This document shows positions 54,599-64,000 of a stretch of DNA of 64,000 nucleotides, in pieces. Origin of the DNA: Mesorhizobium sp. L2C084A000 (lineage in GTDB: Bacteria; Pseudomonadota; Alphaproteobacteria; Rhizobiales; Rhizobiaceae); assembly GCF_000502875.1 (NCBI RefSeq), contig NZ_AYWX01000001.1:898994-962993 (forward strand), read 5' to 3'. The notes under the pieces were generated by a model. It searched no databases, was not told where the DNA came from, and worked only from the letters and a program-made list of their open reading frames with translations. The first letter of the stretch is position 1; each line of letters begins with the position of its first letter. The position numbers were made by a program, and so were the translations under genes.

Positions 54599-56809
54599 AT
54601 GTCGCAGTTTCTCTCGAAGCATAACTCCGTGCGGCCCACGCGCCGCCGGTTCCTCGTCGGCGCGGGCGTCACCACCGCTGGCCTCGCCGTGGGCTACCGG
54701 CTAGTGCTGGCGGCGTCCGACATCGCACAAACGACTACTGCAAAGGTTCAGGCGAACCCCTTCCAGACCTATGTCGAGATCACAAAGGAGAACCGAATCA
54801 TCATCTACTCCTCGCAGTTCGAGATGGGACAAGGCTCCTATTTCGGCATCGCCACCCTGGTTATGGAAGAGCTCGACGGCGACTGGGCGCAGGTGGACGT
54901 GGTCGGCGGATATGGCAATACCGCGCTCTACGGCAATGTCGCCTGGGGCGGGGCCGCACAGGCAACTGGTGGCTCCACGTCGATGAGTTCGTCGTGGGAA
55001 CGCTACCGCAAGGCGGGTGCTGCCGCACGGGCCTTGCTGGTGGCGGCCGCGGCGCAGCGGTGGGATGTGCCAGCCGGCGAGATCAAAGTCGCTTCCGGGG
55101 TCGTGTCGCACGCCTCAGGGATGCAGGCGCGCTACGGTGACCTGGCTGAAGCCGCAGCGGGAATGCCGGTTCCCGACGACGTGCCGCTAAAGCCGCGCGA
55201 CAAGTGGGCCCAGATCGGATCGGACAGCCTCAAGCGCTACGATTCCGCCGGCAAGACCAACGGCGCGCAGACCTACACGATCGACCTCATGATGGAGGGA
55301 CTCCAGACGGCCGTTATGATCCATCCGCCGAAGTTCGGCGCCGAGATCGAGAGCTTCGACGCAACCAAGGCCAAGGCACTCGACGGCATTGTCGATGTCG
55401 TCCAGACGCCGCGAGGCATTGCCGTGGTTGGCAGGGACACCTGGACGGCGCTGAAGGGCCGCGACCTCGTGGAGGTGACCTGGAACGAGGAGAAGGCCGA
55501 AGAGCGCGGCACGGCCGAGATCATGGCCGAATACAACAAGGCCGCAGACGATCTGGGCGCGGCCACCGCGCGCGACGACGGTAACACTCCCGCAGCGTTC
55601 GCCAGTGCTGAGAAAATCATCGAGGGGCACTACGAATTCCCCTATCTTGTCCATGCTTCGATCGAGCCACTCAACGCGGCCGCCCGAATCAACGAAGACG
55701 GCACCATCGACGTCTGGGGCGGACACCAGATGCCCGACCTTTATCAGGCGGCTGCCGCTCAGGTAGGCGGCACCACGCCGGACAAGGTGAGGCTGCACGT
55801 GATGAAGACCGGCGGCAGTTTCGGCCGCCGCGCGGTCTTGGATGCAGATGTCATCATCGAAGCTGTTTCCACAGCGCGTGCACTGGGACGCGGCAAGCCA
55901 GTGAAGGTGCAGTGGACCCGCGAGAATGACATGCGGGGTGGGCGGTACCGGCCGGCCTATGTGCACGCAGTCAAGGCGGGGCTCGACAAGAAAGGCAATG
56001 TCGTCGCTCTCCATGACCACATCGTGGGCCAATCGGTCTTGGGCGGTTCGACCTCTGCGGCGATGATCAAGAACGGCATCGATCCAACCTCCGTAGAGGG
56101 CGCCACCAACCTGCCCTATGCGATCCCGAACCTGAAGGTCGAGCTGACCACCACGGACGTGAACATCCCGGTGCTGTGGTGGCGTTCGGTAGGCTCCACC
56201 CACACCGCTTACGCGGTGGAAACCCTGATCGATGAGCTCGCCGCCGCTGCGAACCGTGATCCGGTCGACTTCCGCTTGTCAATGCTCGGTCACCATCCAC
56301 GGCATGCCGCCGTGCTTAAAGTGGCTGCTGAGAAGGCAGGCTGGGACAAGCCTCTGCCGGAAGGCCGTTTCCGCGGCGTGGCCCTGCATGAAAGCCTCTC
56401 GACCTATGTCGCCGATGTGGTGGAGATCACCCTCAACGATGAAAATGGTTTCAAGGTCGACCGCGTCGTCTGCGCGGTAGATTGCGGCACCGCGATAAAT
56501 CCTGACCAGATTCGCGCTCAGATGGAGGGCGGTATCGGATTCGGGCTAGGCGCGATCCTCCAGGAGGAGCTGACCCTGAAGGGCGGTGTCGTAGACCAAG
56601 AGAACTACGATACCTATACACCGCTCAGGATCGAGCAGATGCCGCGAGTCGAGGTGCACATTGTGCCGTCCGAGGAGCCGCCCACGGGAGTTGGTGAGCC
56701 AGGTGTGCCGCCGATCGGCCCGGCCGTCGCCAACGCGCTACGGGCGGCGACGGGCAAGACTATCCGCAAGCTGCCGATTATAAAGAACATGTCAGGAATG
56801 ACACCATGA
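54599..56809 (+). CDS. iorB: Isoquinoline 1-oxidoreductase beta-like molybdopterin subunit
   Basis: 736 residues. A twin-arginine leader [18 protein letters not shown] near the start predicts Tat export to the periplasm. Molybdopterin motifs [18 protein letters not shown], and the C-terminal [18 protein letters not shown] (catalytic Glu region) are present. It belongs to the single-polypeptide aldehyde-dehydrogenase-b type. Usually a cytochrome c and XdhC-like factor follow; neither is seen here. Confidence 0.9.
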   Translation: MSQFLSKHNSVRPTRRRFLVGAGVTTAGLAVGYRLVLAASDIAQTTTAKVQANPFQTYVEITKENRIIIYSSQFEMGQGSYFGIATLVMEELDGDWAQVDVVGGYGNTALYGNVAWGGAAQATGGSTSMSSSWERYRKAGAAARALLVAAAAQRWDVPAGEIKVASGVVSHASGMQARYGDLAEAAAGMPVPDDVPLKPRDKWAQIGSDSLKRYDSAGKTNGAQTYTIDLMMEGLQTAVMIHPPKFGAEIESFDATKAKALDGIVDVVQTPRGIAVVGRDTWTALKGRDLVEVTWNEEKAEERGTAEIMAEYNKAADDLGAATARDDGNTPAAFASAEKIIEGHYEFPYLVHASIEPLNAAARINEDGTIDVWGGHQMPDLYQAAAAQVGGTTPDKVRLHVMKTGGSFGRRAVLDADVIIEAVSTARALGRGKPVKVQWTRENDMRGGRYRPAYVHAVKAGLDKKGNVVALHDHIVGQSVLGGSTSAAMIKNGIDPTSVEGATNLPYAIPNLKVELTTTDVNIPVLWWRSVGSTHTAYAVETLIDELAAAANRDPVDFRLSMLGHHPRHAAVLKVAAEKAGWDKPLPEGRFRGVALHESLSTYVADVVEITLNDENGFKVDRVVCAVDCGTAINPDQIRAQMEGGIGFGLGAILQEELTLKGGVVDQENYDTYTPLRIEQMPRVEVHIVPSEEPPTGVGEPGVPPIGPAVANALRAATGKTIRKLPIIKNMSGMTP

Positions 56810-57370
56810 AACAGCCGCGATGAAGATCGCGCCGTTTTCGAACGCCTCCTGACAGGCGCTCATTTCCATGGGTCAAATTCCGGCGGCTGCCCGCTCCAAT
56901 AGCCGGTTTGGAGACGGCACCCCGTGTTCTGAACGACCACAGACGGGCCTTGGCGCCGGTTCCACTGAAGAACCGCTTTCGAGACGCAAATGCGTCCACT
57001 CCATTGAAGAGCACAACCGTATAGCACCAGGAAGGCTAGCTACCTCCATCGCTTCGGAGACCCAGGAACCCTCAGAAAACCGAACCTCCCGAGCTCAGAG
57101 GCGCTCGTGATCACAATCGCGCTGGTGCGTGGATCATTGTTCAAGGGTTTGCCGATAGGCAGGCGAGATGGCCGATCGACATGATCTTCGCCCGATGCCC
57201 TACAAACACAATGCCAGCCGCTGTCACGGAGTCGCGAAGACGAAGGCAATGAGGGTCGACGCCGATACTCGTCGTTTGGTTGACAGAGCGCTTGGAATGC
57301 CATGCGCTTCACATCGGAGTAGCCATCCGGGAAGCCTGAAGCGCTTTGAAAACGCATGTGCTGCGGCTGT

Positions 57371-57417
57371 TATTCATAGCGTGGATGACTTTGATCAAAA
57401 CAATCGATTTCATCACT
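57371..57417 (+). promoter_or_regulatory. nod box upstream of the nodA remnant and nolO
   Basis: TATTCATAGCGTGGATG (57371-57387) followed by GATCAAAACAATCGATTTCA (57393-57412) and TCACTC match the nod-box pattern. It lies about 110 bases before the nodA remnant and 530 before nolO. Confidence 0.9.
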
Positions 57418-57524
57418 CTTCCGGAATCGTGCATGGACAAAAAAGAGCCTCACGCACCAATCACACGCTGCTCTATCGTGTGACGAAAGCTGCCTTAGGA
57501 ATAATCCAAAGGAGAAAATCTTCG

Positions 57525-57620
57525 ATGCGCCCTGACGTGCAGTGGAGGTCGTGCCGAGAAAGTGAGTTGCAACTGGCCGACAAAGTCGGGCGGTGCGACC
57601 ATGGTCGCTTCGGAGAATGA
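57525..57620 (+). pseudogene. nodA: 5' remnant of nodA
   Basis: 31 codons starting at ATG 57525 behind AAGGAG. MRPDVQWRSCRESELQLADK matches the N-terminus of NodA acyltransferase (VQW.LC.E.ELQLAD); similarity then stops and a TGA follows. The rest of nodA and any nodC, nodI, nodJ between it and nolO are missing here. Confidence 0.7.
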
Positions 57621-57950
57621 AATCGGGCCAGTTCACGGGGGCGGTACTGTTATTCGTCGACGGCCGCCCTTCCCAAGAACAGGCGGCATCGCAAGTTGGT
57701 TCTGCCGATGAAAACGACATCGCCGGATACATGTCAGCAGCCGCTCAGGATTGGATGATCCAGCCAAGCTCTCGGCGTGATGGCACTGTAGGCGTCACAG
57801 TCGAAGCATCTCATTGATCGTTTATGAGGCTTTCTTCGATGCCGCTGATGCCTGACGGGCGGTCGCAGCTGCAGGCGACAACACGGCCTATTTAGTTGGA
57901 AACAGTCGAGGTAAGCCAATTTGGCTTCCCGTTACTATTTGGAGAAAGAA

Positions 57951-60014
57951 ATGCTGTGCCTAGGAATCAGCGGCGGACTTGACCAAGTCCATGAAAACCG
58001 ATTCGAGCGTCCGAACGCCTTTATGCACGATGGCGCCGCGGTGCTCGTCCGAGACGGAAAGGTGATAGCCGCCGTAGAAGAGGAACGCCTCAATCGAATC
58101 AAGCACTCGAACAAGCTGCCAAGTGGTTCGATTCAATACTGTCTCTCGACGGCCGGGGTTCAGCTCAGCGACATTGATCGTGTCGCGGTCTACGCCAGCG
58201 AGCCCTATGCCAACGCCATGCTTGAAGGTATGTCCGCTTCCCAACCGGACATTCTCTCCACTCCGTTGGATGCTAAAATGTTGGTGCAGAACCTGTTAGC
58301 GCGTGAGTTCGGCACTAAGTTGGACAGTTCGCGTATTTCATTCGTAGGTCATCATCAGGCGCACGCCGTGAGCGCCTTTGCAATGTCGGGCTTCGAACAA
58401 AGTCTCATTCTAGCGATTGATGGCTGTGGTGATTTCCTGTCGGGCCTTGTGGCGGTAGGGTCTGGCACAGAAATTACGCAAATCGAGGCTTTCCCGGAGG
58501 ACAATTCTCTTGGGCTGTTTTATCTCGAGACGATCCGCTGTCTCGGCTACGGCATGTTCGACGAGTATAAGGTAATGGGACTCGCGCCCTATGGCGACCC
58601 CGCTCCCTATCGCGAGCTCTTCGAGCAGTTCTACGAGCTCTCCGCCAACGGTGGCTACCGTGTTCACCTCGACCGCATCGGTCCGGCGTTGCTCCGCAAC
58701 ATCGAGATCAGGCGAAAGGGAATGCCTTTCACCCAGCAGCATCGAGATGTGAGTGCGTCACTGCAGGAAGCGCTTGAGCGGATCGTGTTCCACATTCTCC
58801 GGCACCACCGTGAGGCCACCGGCATGAAGCGGTTGTGTCTGGCGGGAGGGGTAGCCCACAACTGCACGATGAACGGCAAGCTGCTGTATTCAGGGCTTTT
58901 CGAAGACATCTTCGTGCAACCCGCGTCTCACGACGCTGGCTGCGCATTGGGAGCTGCGCTGATAGTCTCTAACGAGATGGGCCGCCCCGCGCCGCGTGAG
59001 CGACTGCAGGAGGTCTATTGGGGTCCTGATCTCGGGAGCGACCGCGCCGTGGAACAGGAACTGAACGCATGGTCCGGACATCTCGAGGTTGAACGCTCTT
59101 ATGACGTAGCGAGCAGTGCAGCCCACTGGATCACCAACGGCGCCGTGATCGGCTGGGTGCAGGGTCGTTCGGAGTTTGGGCCACGTGCGCTGGGCAACCG
59201 CAGCATTCTTGCCGACCCTCGGCCCGCTGCAAACAAGGACCGGATCAATGCCATGGTCAAGAAGCGCGAAGGCTATAGGCCTTTCGCACCATCTGTGCTG
59301 GAAGAGGATGCGAGCGAATTTTTCGACCTCCCGGACGGTAAACACGAATTTCCATTCATGAATTTCGTCGTTCGCGTGCGTGACTCAAAGCGCGCCTTGT
59401 TGGGTGCCATTACGCACGTCGACGGTACGGCTCGGCTGCAAACAGTATCGCGCGATGCCAACCCCGCTTACTGGGAGGTCATCAATGCGTTCAAGAAGCG
59501 GACAGGCACTCCAATTCTGCTCAATACGTCCTTTAACAACAATGCTGAACCGATCGTGGATACGGTTGCAGACGCGATTGCCACATTTTTGACGACAGAG
59601 CTGGATGGACTTGTGGTCGGGCCCTTCCTGGTAAAAAAACGGGCTGCAACGCTGCAGGATTGGACTGCGCTTTCGATTTCATTGCCTCCCTCAGTCTCCC
59701 TCCATCAAACCCGTGCTTACACAGCGCGAGATCATCAGGAGACTGTCTGCGAGATTATTCCGAACCACTCCAGCATTGACAGTGTGCGAATTTCAAACGA
59801 CCTGTTTAATCTGCTGATGCGGATTGAGGGCGAAGCCGTGTTAAGCGATCACCTCAATATAATTGCGCCGGATCAAGCTGAGCATGAAGCTCTGATGGAG
59901 GACCTGCGAAGACTGTGGGAGCAGCGCCTGGTTCGGCTGCATCCCTCACAAGCTGCTCGGATGGAGCATGGGTCCGATCAAACGCCGGACCAGCCTAATA
60001 GGCTATCAATGTGA
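57951..60014 (+). CDS. nolO: Nod factor O-carbamoyltransferase, NolO-like
   Basis: 687 residues of the NodU/CmcH/NolO family. Motifs include MLCLGISGGLDQVHENRFER, HDGAAVLVRDGKVIAAVEEE, the His pair FVGHHQAHAVSAFAMS, CLAGGVAHNCTMNGKLLYSG and GWVQGRSEFGPRALGNRSI. The ATG at 57951 has GGAG seven bases upstream; an in-frame ATG 30 bases earlier lacks one. The length fits NolO (about 680) better than NodU (about 560). NolO carbamoylates the non-reducing end of Nod factors. Transcribed from the nod box ~530 bp upstream. Confidence 0.8.
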   Translation: MLCLGISGGLDQVHENRFERPNAFMHDGAAVLVRDGKVIAAVEEERLNRIKHSNKLPSGSIQYCLSTAGVQLSDIDRVAVYASEPYANAMLEGMSASQPDILSTPLDAKMLVQNLLAREFGTKLDSSRISFVGHHQAHAVSAFAMSGFEQSLILAIDGCGDFLSGLVAVGSGTEITQIEAFPEDNSLGLFYLETIRCLGYGMFDEYKVMGLAPYGDPAPYRELFEQFYELSANGGYRVHLDRIGPALLRNIEIRRKGMPFTQQHRDVSASLQEALERIVFHILRHHREATGMKRLCLAGGVAHNCTMNGKLLYSGLFEDIFVQPASHDAGCALGAALIVSNEMGRPAPRERLQEVYWGPDLGSDRAVEQELNAWSGHLEVERSYDVASSAAHWITNGAVIGWVQGRSEFGPRALGNRSILADPRPAANKDRINAMVKKREGYRPFAPSVLEEDASEFFDLPDGKHEFPFMNFVVRVRDSKRALLGAITHVDGTARLQTVSRDANPAYWEVINAFKKRTGTPILLNTSFNNNAEPIVDTVADAIATFLTTELDGLVVGPFLVKKRAATLQDWTALSISLPPSVSLHQTRAYTARDHQETVCEIIPNHSSIDSVRISNDLFNLLMRIEGEAVLSDHLNIIAPDQAEHEALMEDLRRLWEQRLVRLHPSQAARMEHGSDQTPDQPNRLSM

Positions 60015-60040
60015 TAGAGATGCCGCTCAAGCTCGGCCAA

Positions 60041-61115
60041 TCAATAGTGTTCATCGACCCCGCCTGCGAGCTCACCGCTGTGATTAGGGGGGGTCGAGGT
60101 CGCCCTGGTCAGTATGCTTAGGAATGCTAGGGTCTGGCCTCGATATTGACCGGACTTCTGTGTCGAGAGGTCCAGCCCGCAGAACTTTAGAAACTGGCGA
60201 TGATGACCTAAGCGGCGAAGATCGCCGGCTTCGGCAATGACGGTCAATGCCTTGATCGGTCCGATGCCCGGGATTTGTCGCAGGAGCTGGTAATCCTGGC
60301 TGTGCCGCAGCAGATCGTCGGCCTGTGCTTCGATCTCATTGCGGTGCCGGATCAGGCTGCGTGCTTCGTCAATGACCATCCGGAACATGCGAATGGCAGG
60401 CGCATCAAGTGGCAGCGGCAGTCCGATCGATGGGCGCGCCGTCTCGAAAATATCCATCAGAATCTGTGTCTTGCTGACCTTGCGGCCGACGACATCCCAA
60501 GCTGCTGCCACAAACTCCTCCTTCGTCAGCGCCGTGATGCTTGCTGGGGTCGAAAAGGCATCGAGGAAGGCAAAGAACCAATCGCTGCGGCTGTTCCCCC
60601 GGAAGCGATCGATCTCGGGAAAATACAGCGGCAGGTAGTTGTCAGGATGCGGTGCTGGATCTCGGTCTTGGCCCTGGCGATCGCTTCATGTGTCTTCGAC
60701 AGTTCATGCACGTCGTTGATGCCGGCTCGCAGCGGATCATGGTAGACCTGCGTCGCCTGGATCCTGAGCATGTGTAGGATCACCTGGGCATCGATCTTCT
60801 TGCCGACTATGACGCCGAAGGCCTTAAGAAGCCCAGGCATCTGTTCTCGATTTTGCCTACTAGGCTGACGAGAAGGTCGCGTGCCGACAGCAGCACCCGC
60901 ACGACACAGGTGCCGTGGCTCTTGGTGCGAACCTGCTTAAAACATCCGGTCCGTCCGATCTGGCAAGGCCCGCCGCTCGTCGGGGCCCGATTTGTTCGGC
61001 ATCATCGAGAGGGCGGCGCTTGACACGATCGGAAGTCCGCGCTTCGTTAACTCGTTCCAGAGCCAGACCGCAAGCGGTCACGGCTCCATGCCGATCCGCT
61101 CCGTCTCCGCAGTTC
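60041..61115 (-). mobile_element. IS110-family transposase relic
   Basis: Segments from at least three frames combine to an IS110 transposase: ERIGMEP, WLWNELTKRGLPIV, SARDLLVSLVGKIENRCLGF, AFGVIVGKKIDAQVILHM, KTHEAIARAKTEIQHRI and, intact in one frame (60041-60511), QLLRQIPGIGPIKALTVIAE and FLKFCGLDLSTQKSGQYRG. Stops and frameshifts kill it. It directly abuts an IS256 relic. Confidence 0.7.
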
Positions 61116-61250
61116 ACAGTCCCGCCCGCATCTCCCGGTCGGGCCCGGGTAGCCATTGCGCTGCAAGGCGGGTCTGATCGCTACGGCGGCGCCCGCCACC
61201 ATCTCCATCAGTCGGTTCGGCGACATAGCCAATCATCTCCCGTAAGAGAA
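61116..61250 (-). mobile_element. IS256-family transposase fragment
   Basis: Reads LLLREMIGYVAEPTDGDGGR and, in the neighbouring frame, LQRNGYPGP, which matches the IS256-class N-terminus (MIG.VAEPLMELE...QRNGYR.R). Only ~45 codons remain before the IS110 relic cuts in. Confidence 0.5.
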
Positions 61251-61608
61251 GTGCTTTCAGGCAAGTTCCGCAGGTTCAAGGAGATCGTTGACGGCGCCGC
61301 CACTTGGGAGCTGCGTCGAGTGCATGGTCGAGCGTGCGCCAAGGTACGTGGCTTCGAAACGCGTGCGATTGCGCCTCATTCAAGACCGGTAGCGGGTGGT
61401 CGCCGACATACAACGGGGCGCAGGCGACTGAAACGAACCCGTCGGCCACTACGGAGCAATCCTGCCGCCTGACCAGGCGCGTGGGAAAGTATCACAACGG
61501 TGACCACAGCGTCGCTTCAGGCCGTCAAAAGCTATTGCCGTGCGTCAAGGCGGGCTAGGTGACCCGTCGGAGGCCGGCACCAGCGGCTTTGTCCGGACAA
61601 GACAAATG
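61251..61608. other. Gene-free stretch beside IS relics
   Basis: About 360 bp with no supported gene or clear repeat. Probably worn transposon flank. Confidence 0.35.
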
Positions 61609-62247
61609 CTATTGGGATTTGGCCGCCGCAGCCGCGAGCATCGCTTCTCCCATCGCAATGGCCCCTTGGGCACGCAGCATTTCACCAGGGTTCTGAATGT
61701 CGCGCAAGTCTTTGTTCTGGCTGAGTTTTGATTTTCCAACCAGGCCGGTGATCTCGATCTCCAGGGCGACGATTGCCTTAACCATCGTGTCGATGAAGTC
61801 CTTCGGCGCGTCGCCCATCTTCCACGGGGCAGGCTGCGAGGCTTCTTGCATATGAGTGAGCTTCGCCACGTTACGGCGTACATATCGCTCATCATCCCGG
61901 ACAGTGATGCGTCCGTGGGCGTGGACGACGAGATAGTTCCACGTCGGCACCTGCTTGTGGAGTTCGTGCTTGCTTGGATACCAGTTCGGCGAGATGTAAG
62001 CGTCGGCCGCACGGAAGATTACGAGAACCTCATCGCCATTGGCGACTTCCTCCCAGACTGGGTTCTTGCGAGCGACATGGCAATTGAGAACGCCCTTGTC
62101 TCCCTTCGAGCGGTCAAGCTCGAAGGGGAGGTGGTTCGCGTCCAGTGTGCCTTTGCTTTGGGTGACGAGGATACCAAGCGGGTGTTTCTCGATAAGCTCG
62201 AACAGGGCGTTCTGATCAGGGACGGCAAAATGAGGCGGAACGTACAA
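61609..62247 (-). CDS. PaiB-like FMN-binding negative transcriptional regulator
   Basis: 212 residues. The start MYVPPHFAVPDQNALFELIE, HPLGILVTQ, LNCHVARKNPVW, AYISPNWYPSK, and VPTWNYLVVHAHGRI match the FMN-binding PaiB family. It lies 48 bp downstream of an XRE-cupin gene on the same strand, suggesting co-transcription. Its role is likely FMN-linked regulation or redox of small metabolites. Confidence 0.9.
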   Translation of the reverse strand: MYVPPHFAVPDQNALFELIEKHPLGILVTQSKGTLDANHLPFELDRSKGDKGVLNCHVARKNPVWEEVANGDEVLVIFRAADAYISPNWYPSKHELHKQVPTWNYLVVHAHGRITVRDDERYVRRNVAKLTHMQEASQPAPWKMGDAPKDFIDTMVKAIVALEIEITGLVGKSKLSQNKDLRDIQNPGEMLRAQGAIAMGEAMLAAAAAKSQ

Positions 62248-62295
62248 CGGTTTATCTCCTGTCGCGAATGGCGGTTGCTAGTAATCGGCGGAGCC

Positions 62296-62940
62296 TTACG
62301 GAACGGGCTCCTGAATCTTCGCTGCCGTCGACGAGTGCCCCGGACCTCGGTGTCCACCACGCTCAAGCACCGCCATCGAGAAATGGGCGGGCACATCAGA
62401 TGCCGCCGCGTATGAGTGCGGTTGGTCAGTGACAAGCCGCGCACTCTCGCCTTCGCTTAAAATTACCACATGGGCACCTACCACAACGCTCAGGGCACCC
62501 TGACTGACCGAGATCAGCTCGCGCGTATCCAGACTATGAGCGTCCGCGGAAAACACGTCGCCCGGCATCATGACCCAGCTCCACAGTTCGAACATCGTGC
62601 GTCCCGAGGTCGACGAATGCAGTTGTGCAGAGCTTCCCTTGGCGCTCGTCCAAAGCCTCCTGGTCTCTGTCCGCTCGATGGGAAGGCACACCGTGGAAGG
62701 GTGCTCGTTCAACAAATCGGCCACGGAGAGCGAAAACGCCGCCGCCAATCGGCAAAGTATGCCGATACTGGGGTTCGCCTTGCCTTGCTCCAGCGAGACG
62801 ACGGTTCCCTTGGACAACCCGCTCAGTTTTGCCAGTCGATCCAGGGTCAGATTTTGGTCGCGCCTCAAGTCTCGGATTCGGGCCGCCATCGCTTTGCCAA
62901 GCACCTGCTCGGAATCCATCGCTGTCGTAAGATCGGTCAT
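62296..62940 (-). CDS. XRE-family regulator with C-terminal cupin
   Basis: 214 residues. An N-terminal helix-turn-helix (QNLTLDRLAKLSGLSKGTVV followed by SLEQGKANPSIGIL) and a cupin-like C-terminus (PGDVFSADAHSLDTRELISV, GESARLVTDQPHSYAAAS) typical of sensors of small ligands. Divergent from a PLP gamma-family enzyme. A 15-base inverted repeat operator covers its start and the divergent -10. An internal ATG at 62919 is an alternative start. Confidence 0.87.
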   Translation of the reverse strand: MTDLTTAMDSEQVLGKAMAARIRDLRRDQNLTLDRLAKLSGLSKGTVVSLEQGKANPSIGILCRLAAAFSLSVADLLNEHPSTVCLPIERTETRRLWTSAKGSSAQLHSSTSGRTMFELWSWVMMPGDVFSADAHSLDTRELISVSQGALSVVVGAHVVILSEGESARLVTDQPHSYAAASDVPAHFSMAVLERGGHRGPGHSSTAAKIQEPVP

Positions 62941-62989
62941 TATATTGACTTAGGACCTCGGCTCACCTATTGCGGTCAGTATAATGACC
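62935..62989. promoter_or_regulatory. Operator inverted repeat between XRE-cupin and PLP enzyme genes
   Basis: GGTCATTATATTGAC (62935-62949) and GTCAGTATAATGACC (62975-62989) are inverted copies with one mismatch, 25 bases apart. The right arm contains a consensus -10 TATAAT (62980-62985) for the PLP enzyme; the left arm covers the start codon of the regulator, so one protein could control both. Confidence 0.6.
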
Positions 62990-63029
62990 GGGGCGAAATT
63001 GCAACTGCCCGTTAGGAAGGAAATAACCG

Positions 63030-64000
63030 ATGCGTTTTGAGACGAAGGCGATCCACTGCGGCCGAGGGGTCGACGCGTCCACGGGGGCCGTATCCATGCC
63101 GCTGCACACCAGCACGACGTTCGAACGCGGTGTCAACGGGTCATTTCCGTCCGGCTTCGAATACACAAGGGATGGAAATCCTACACGCAATGCGTTCGAG
63201 GCGGCCATGGCGACGCTTGAGGGAGGGGAAGACGGCATCGCCTTCGCTTCGGGCATGGCCGCAATCGCTGCAGTTTTCGAGAGCCATCCGTCGGCGGGTC
63301 GGATCGTTCTGCCGGATGACATGTATTTCGGCATTCGTTCGCTGATCGAAGAGACCGACATTGGGTCTCGCTTCGACTTTGCCCCAGTCGACATGCGCGA
63401 TTTGGACGCTTTGCGCGCCGCGGTGACATCGAAGCGGACTGGCCTCGTCTGGATCGAGACGCCGTCAAACCCGATGATCCGCGTTGTCGACATTGCGGCC
63501 ATCTGCGCAATCGCGCACGAGGCAAACGCCTTGGCGGTGGTGGACAATACGTGGGCCACCCCAGTGCTTCAACTGCCACTCGAAATCGGGGCAGACGCGG
63601 TGATGCACTCGGCGACAAAGTACATTGGCGGCCACTCGGATTTGATGGCCGGTGTCGTCATTGTCCCAAACGCGTCACCCCTCGGTCGCCCATTGCGGAT
63701 GGTCCAGAAACACAAGGGCAGCGTCGCAGCGCCCTTCGACTGTTGGCTGGCGTTGCGGGGCCTGCAGACATTGCCGGTCCGCATGCGCGCCCATTGCGAA
63801 GGCGCCCAGAAAGTGGCCGAGGCCCTGGCGTCTCATCCGGGCGTCGAAAAAGTGCTCTTTCCTGGTCTGCAAACTGACCCGGGACACGATCTTGCTACGC
63901 GGCAAATGAGCCATTACGGAGCGATGCTATCCTTTATCGTCGAGGGCGGAGCCGATGCTGCAATGGCCGTGGCCGGCCGCCTGAAGATTGTTGTCCGGGC
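63030..64000 (+). CDS. PLP-dependent gamma-family enzyme (cystathionine gamma-lyase/synthase type), partial
   Basis: Runs off the window end after 323 codons. The ATG at 63030 has AAGGA nine bases upstream. MRFETKAIHCGRGVD, PLHTSTTFERG, FEYTRDGNPTRNAFEAAMA, VWIETPSNPMIRVVDI, and the PLP lysine in MHSATKYIGGHSDLMAG place it in the Cys/Met PLP family, the second such enzyme in the window but distinct from that at 50.8 kb. Regulated by the divergent XRE-cupin protein by position. Confidence 0.88.
   Translation, partial: MRFETKAIHCGRGVDASTGAVSMPLHTSTTFERGVNGSFPSGFEYTRDGNPTRNAFEAAMATLEGGEDGIAFASGMAAIAAVFESHPSAGRIVLPDDMYFGIRSLIEETDIGSRFDFAPVDMRDLDALRAAVTSKRTGLVWIETPSNPMIRVVDIAAICAIAHEANALAVVDNTWATPVLQLPLEIGADAVMHSATKYIGGHSDLMAGVVIVPNASPLGRPLRMVQKHKGSVAAPFDCWLALRGLQTLPVRMRAHCEGAQKVAEALASHPGVEKVLFPGLQTDPGHDLATRQMSHYGAMLSFIVEGGADAAMAVAGRLKIVVR

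Larger units (their letters stand above)
56810..57950. other. Region upstream of nolO with nod box and nodA remnant
   Basis: About 1.1 kb with no intact gene. It holds a nod box at 57371-57417 and the nodA remnant at 57525-57620 (listed separately). The rest shows no recognised similarity. Confidence 0.55.

Overview
The window looks like Mesorhizobium (alpha-proteobacterium, Phyllobacteriaceae). It runs from core chromosome into the integrase-proximal end of a symbiosis island, an integrative and conjugative element (ICE) integrated at tRNA-Phe. This rests on a tRNA-Phe(GAA) gene followed directly by a P4/DUF4102-type integrase, a trb-type conjugation cluster, three nod boxes, and Nod-factor fucosylation and carbamoylation genes (nodZ, noeJ, noeL, nolK, noeK, nolO).

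Region 1 (1-12.1 kb, core): two sugar-uptake loci. The first (agpA-melA divergent from an AraC regulator) has the arrangement of the Sinorhizobium alpha-galactoside agp locus. The second has a CUT1 ABC transporter (binding protein, two permeases, MalK/UgpC-type ATPase), a natural fusion of a Gfo/Idh/MocA oxidoreductase to an aldo/keto reductase, and a MelR-like AraC regulator.

Region 2 (12.4-28.5 kb, ICE conjugation end): tRNA-Phe with the presumed attL in its 3' end, integrase, a HipBA toxin-antitoxin pair with repeated operators, a MazG-like remnant, then one minus-strand run traG-copG-trbBCDEJLFGI-DUF2274. No relaxase is present in the window.

Region 3 (28.8-37.4 kb, cargo): the most unusual part. 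An operon encodes a DUF2188 protein, a ubiquitin-like (multiubiquitin-family) protein, an E1/ThiF adenylyltransferase with an N-terminal DUF6791-like domain, and a DUF6527 protein. It is divergent from an XRE regulator with a truncated ImmA-like gene behind it. Next to it is a two-gene unit whose larger product has the N-terminal signature of a proteasome beta/HslV-type Ntn hydrolase (Thr1, Asp17, Lys after Met removal). Then come a broken integrase, a secreted repeat protein of unknown function and a second E1/ThiF protein. A ubiquitin-like tagging system beside a proteasome-like peptidase on a conjugative element is the main candidate for an undescribed system.

Region 4 (37.4-45 kb and 57-60 kb, symbiosis): nod-box-driven genes that make GDP-fucose (noeJ, noeK, noeL, nolK), attach it (nodZ) and carbamoylate Nod factor (nolO). 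A 5' remnant of nodA lies between the third nod box and nolO, showing a collapsed nod operon.

Region 5 (45-57 kb and 61-64 kb, metabolic accessory genes): a transketolase/PDH-E1-like protein with an FMN/2Fe-2S reductase and a MOSC protein; a MocR regulator divergent from a PLP sulfhydrylase-like enzyme and a DapA-like aldolase; a molybdenum hydroxylase pair; a PaiB-like and an XRE-cupin regulator; and a second PLP gamma-family enzyme that runs off the end. A decayed ligD and nested IS256/IS110 relics show how worn this part of the island is.
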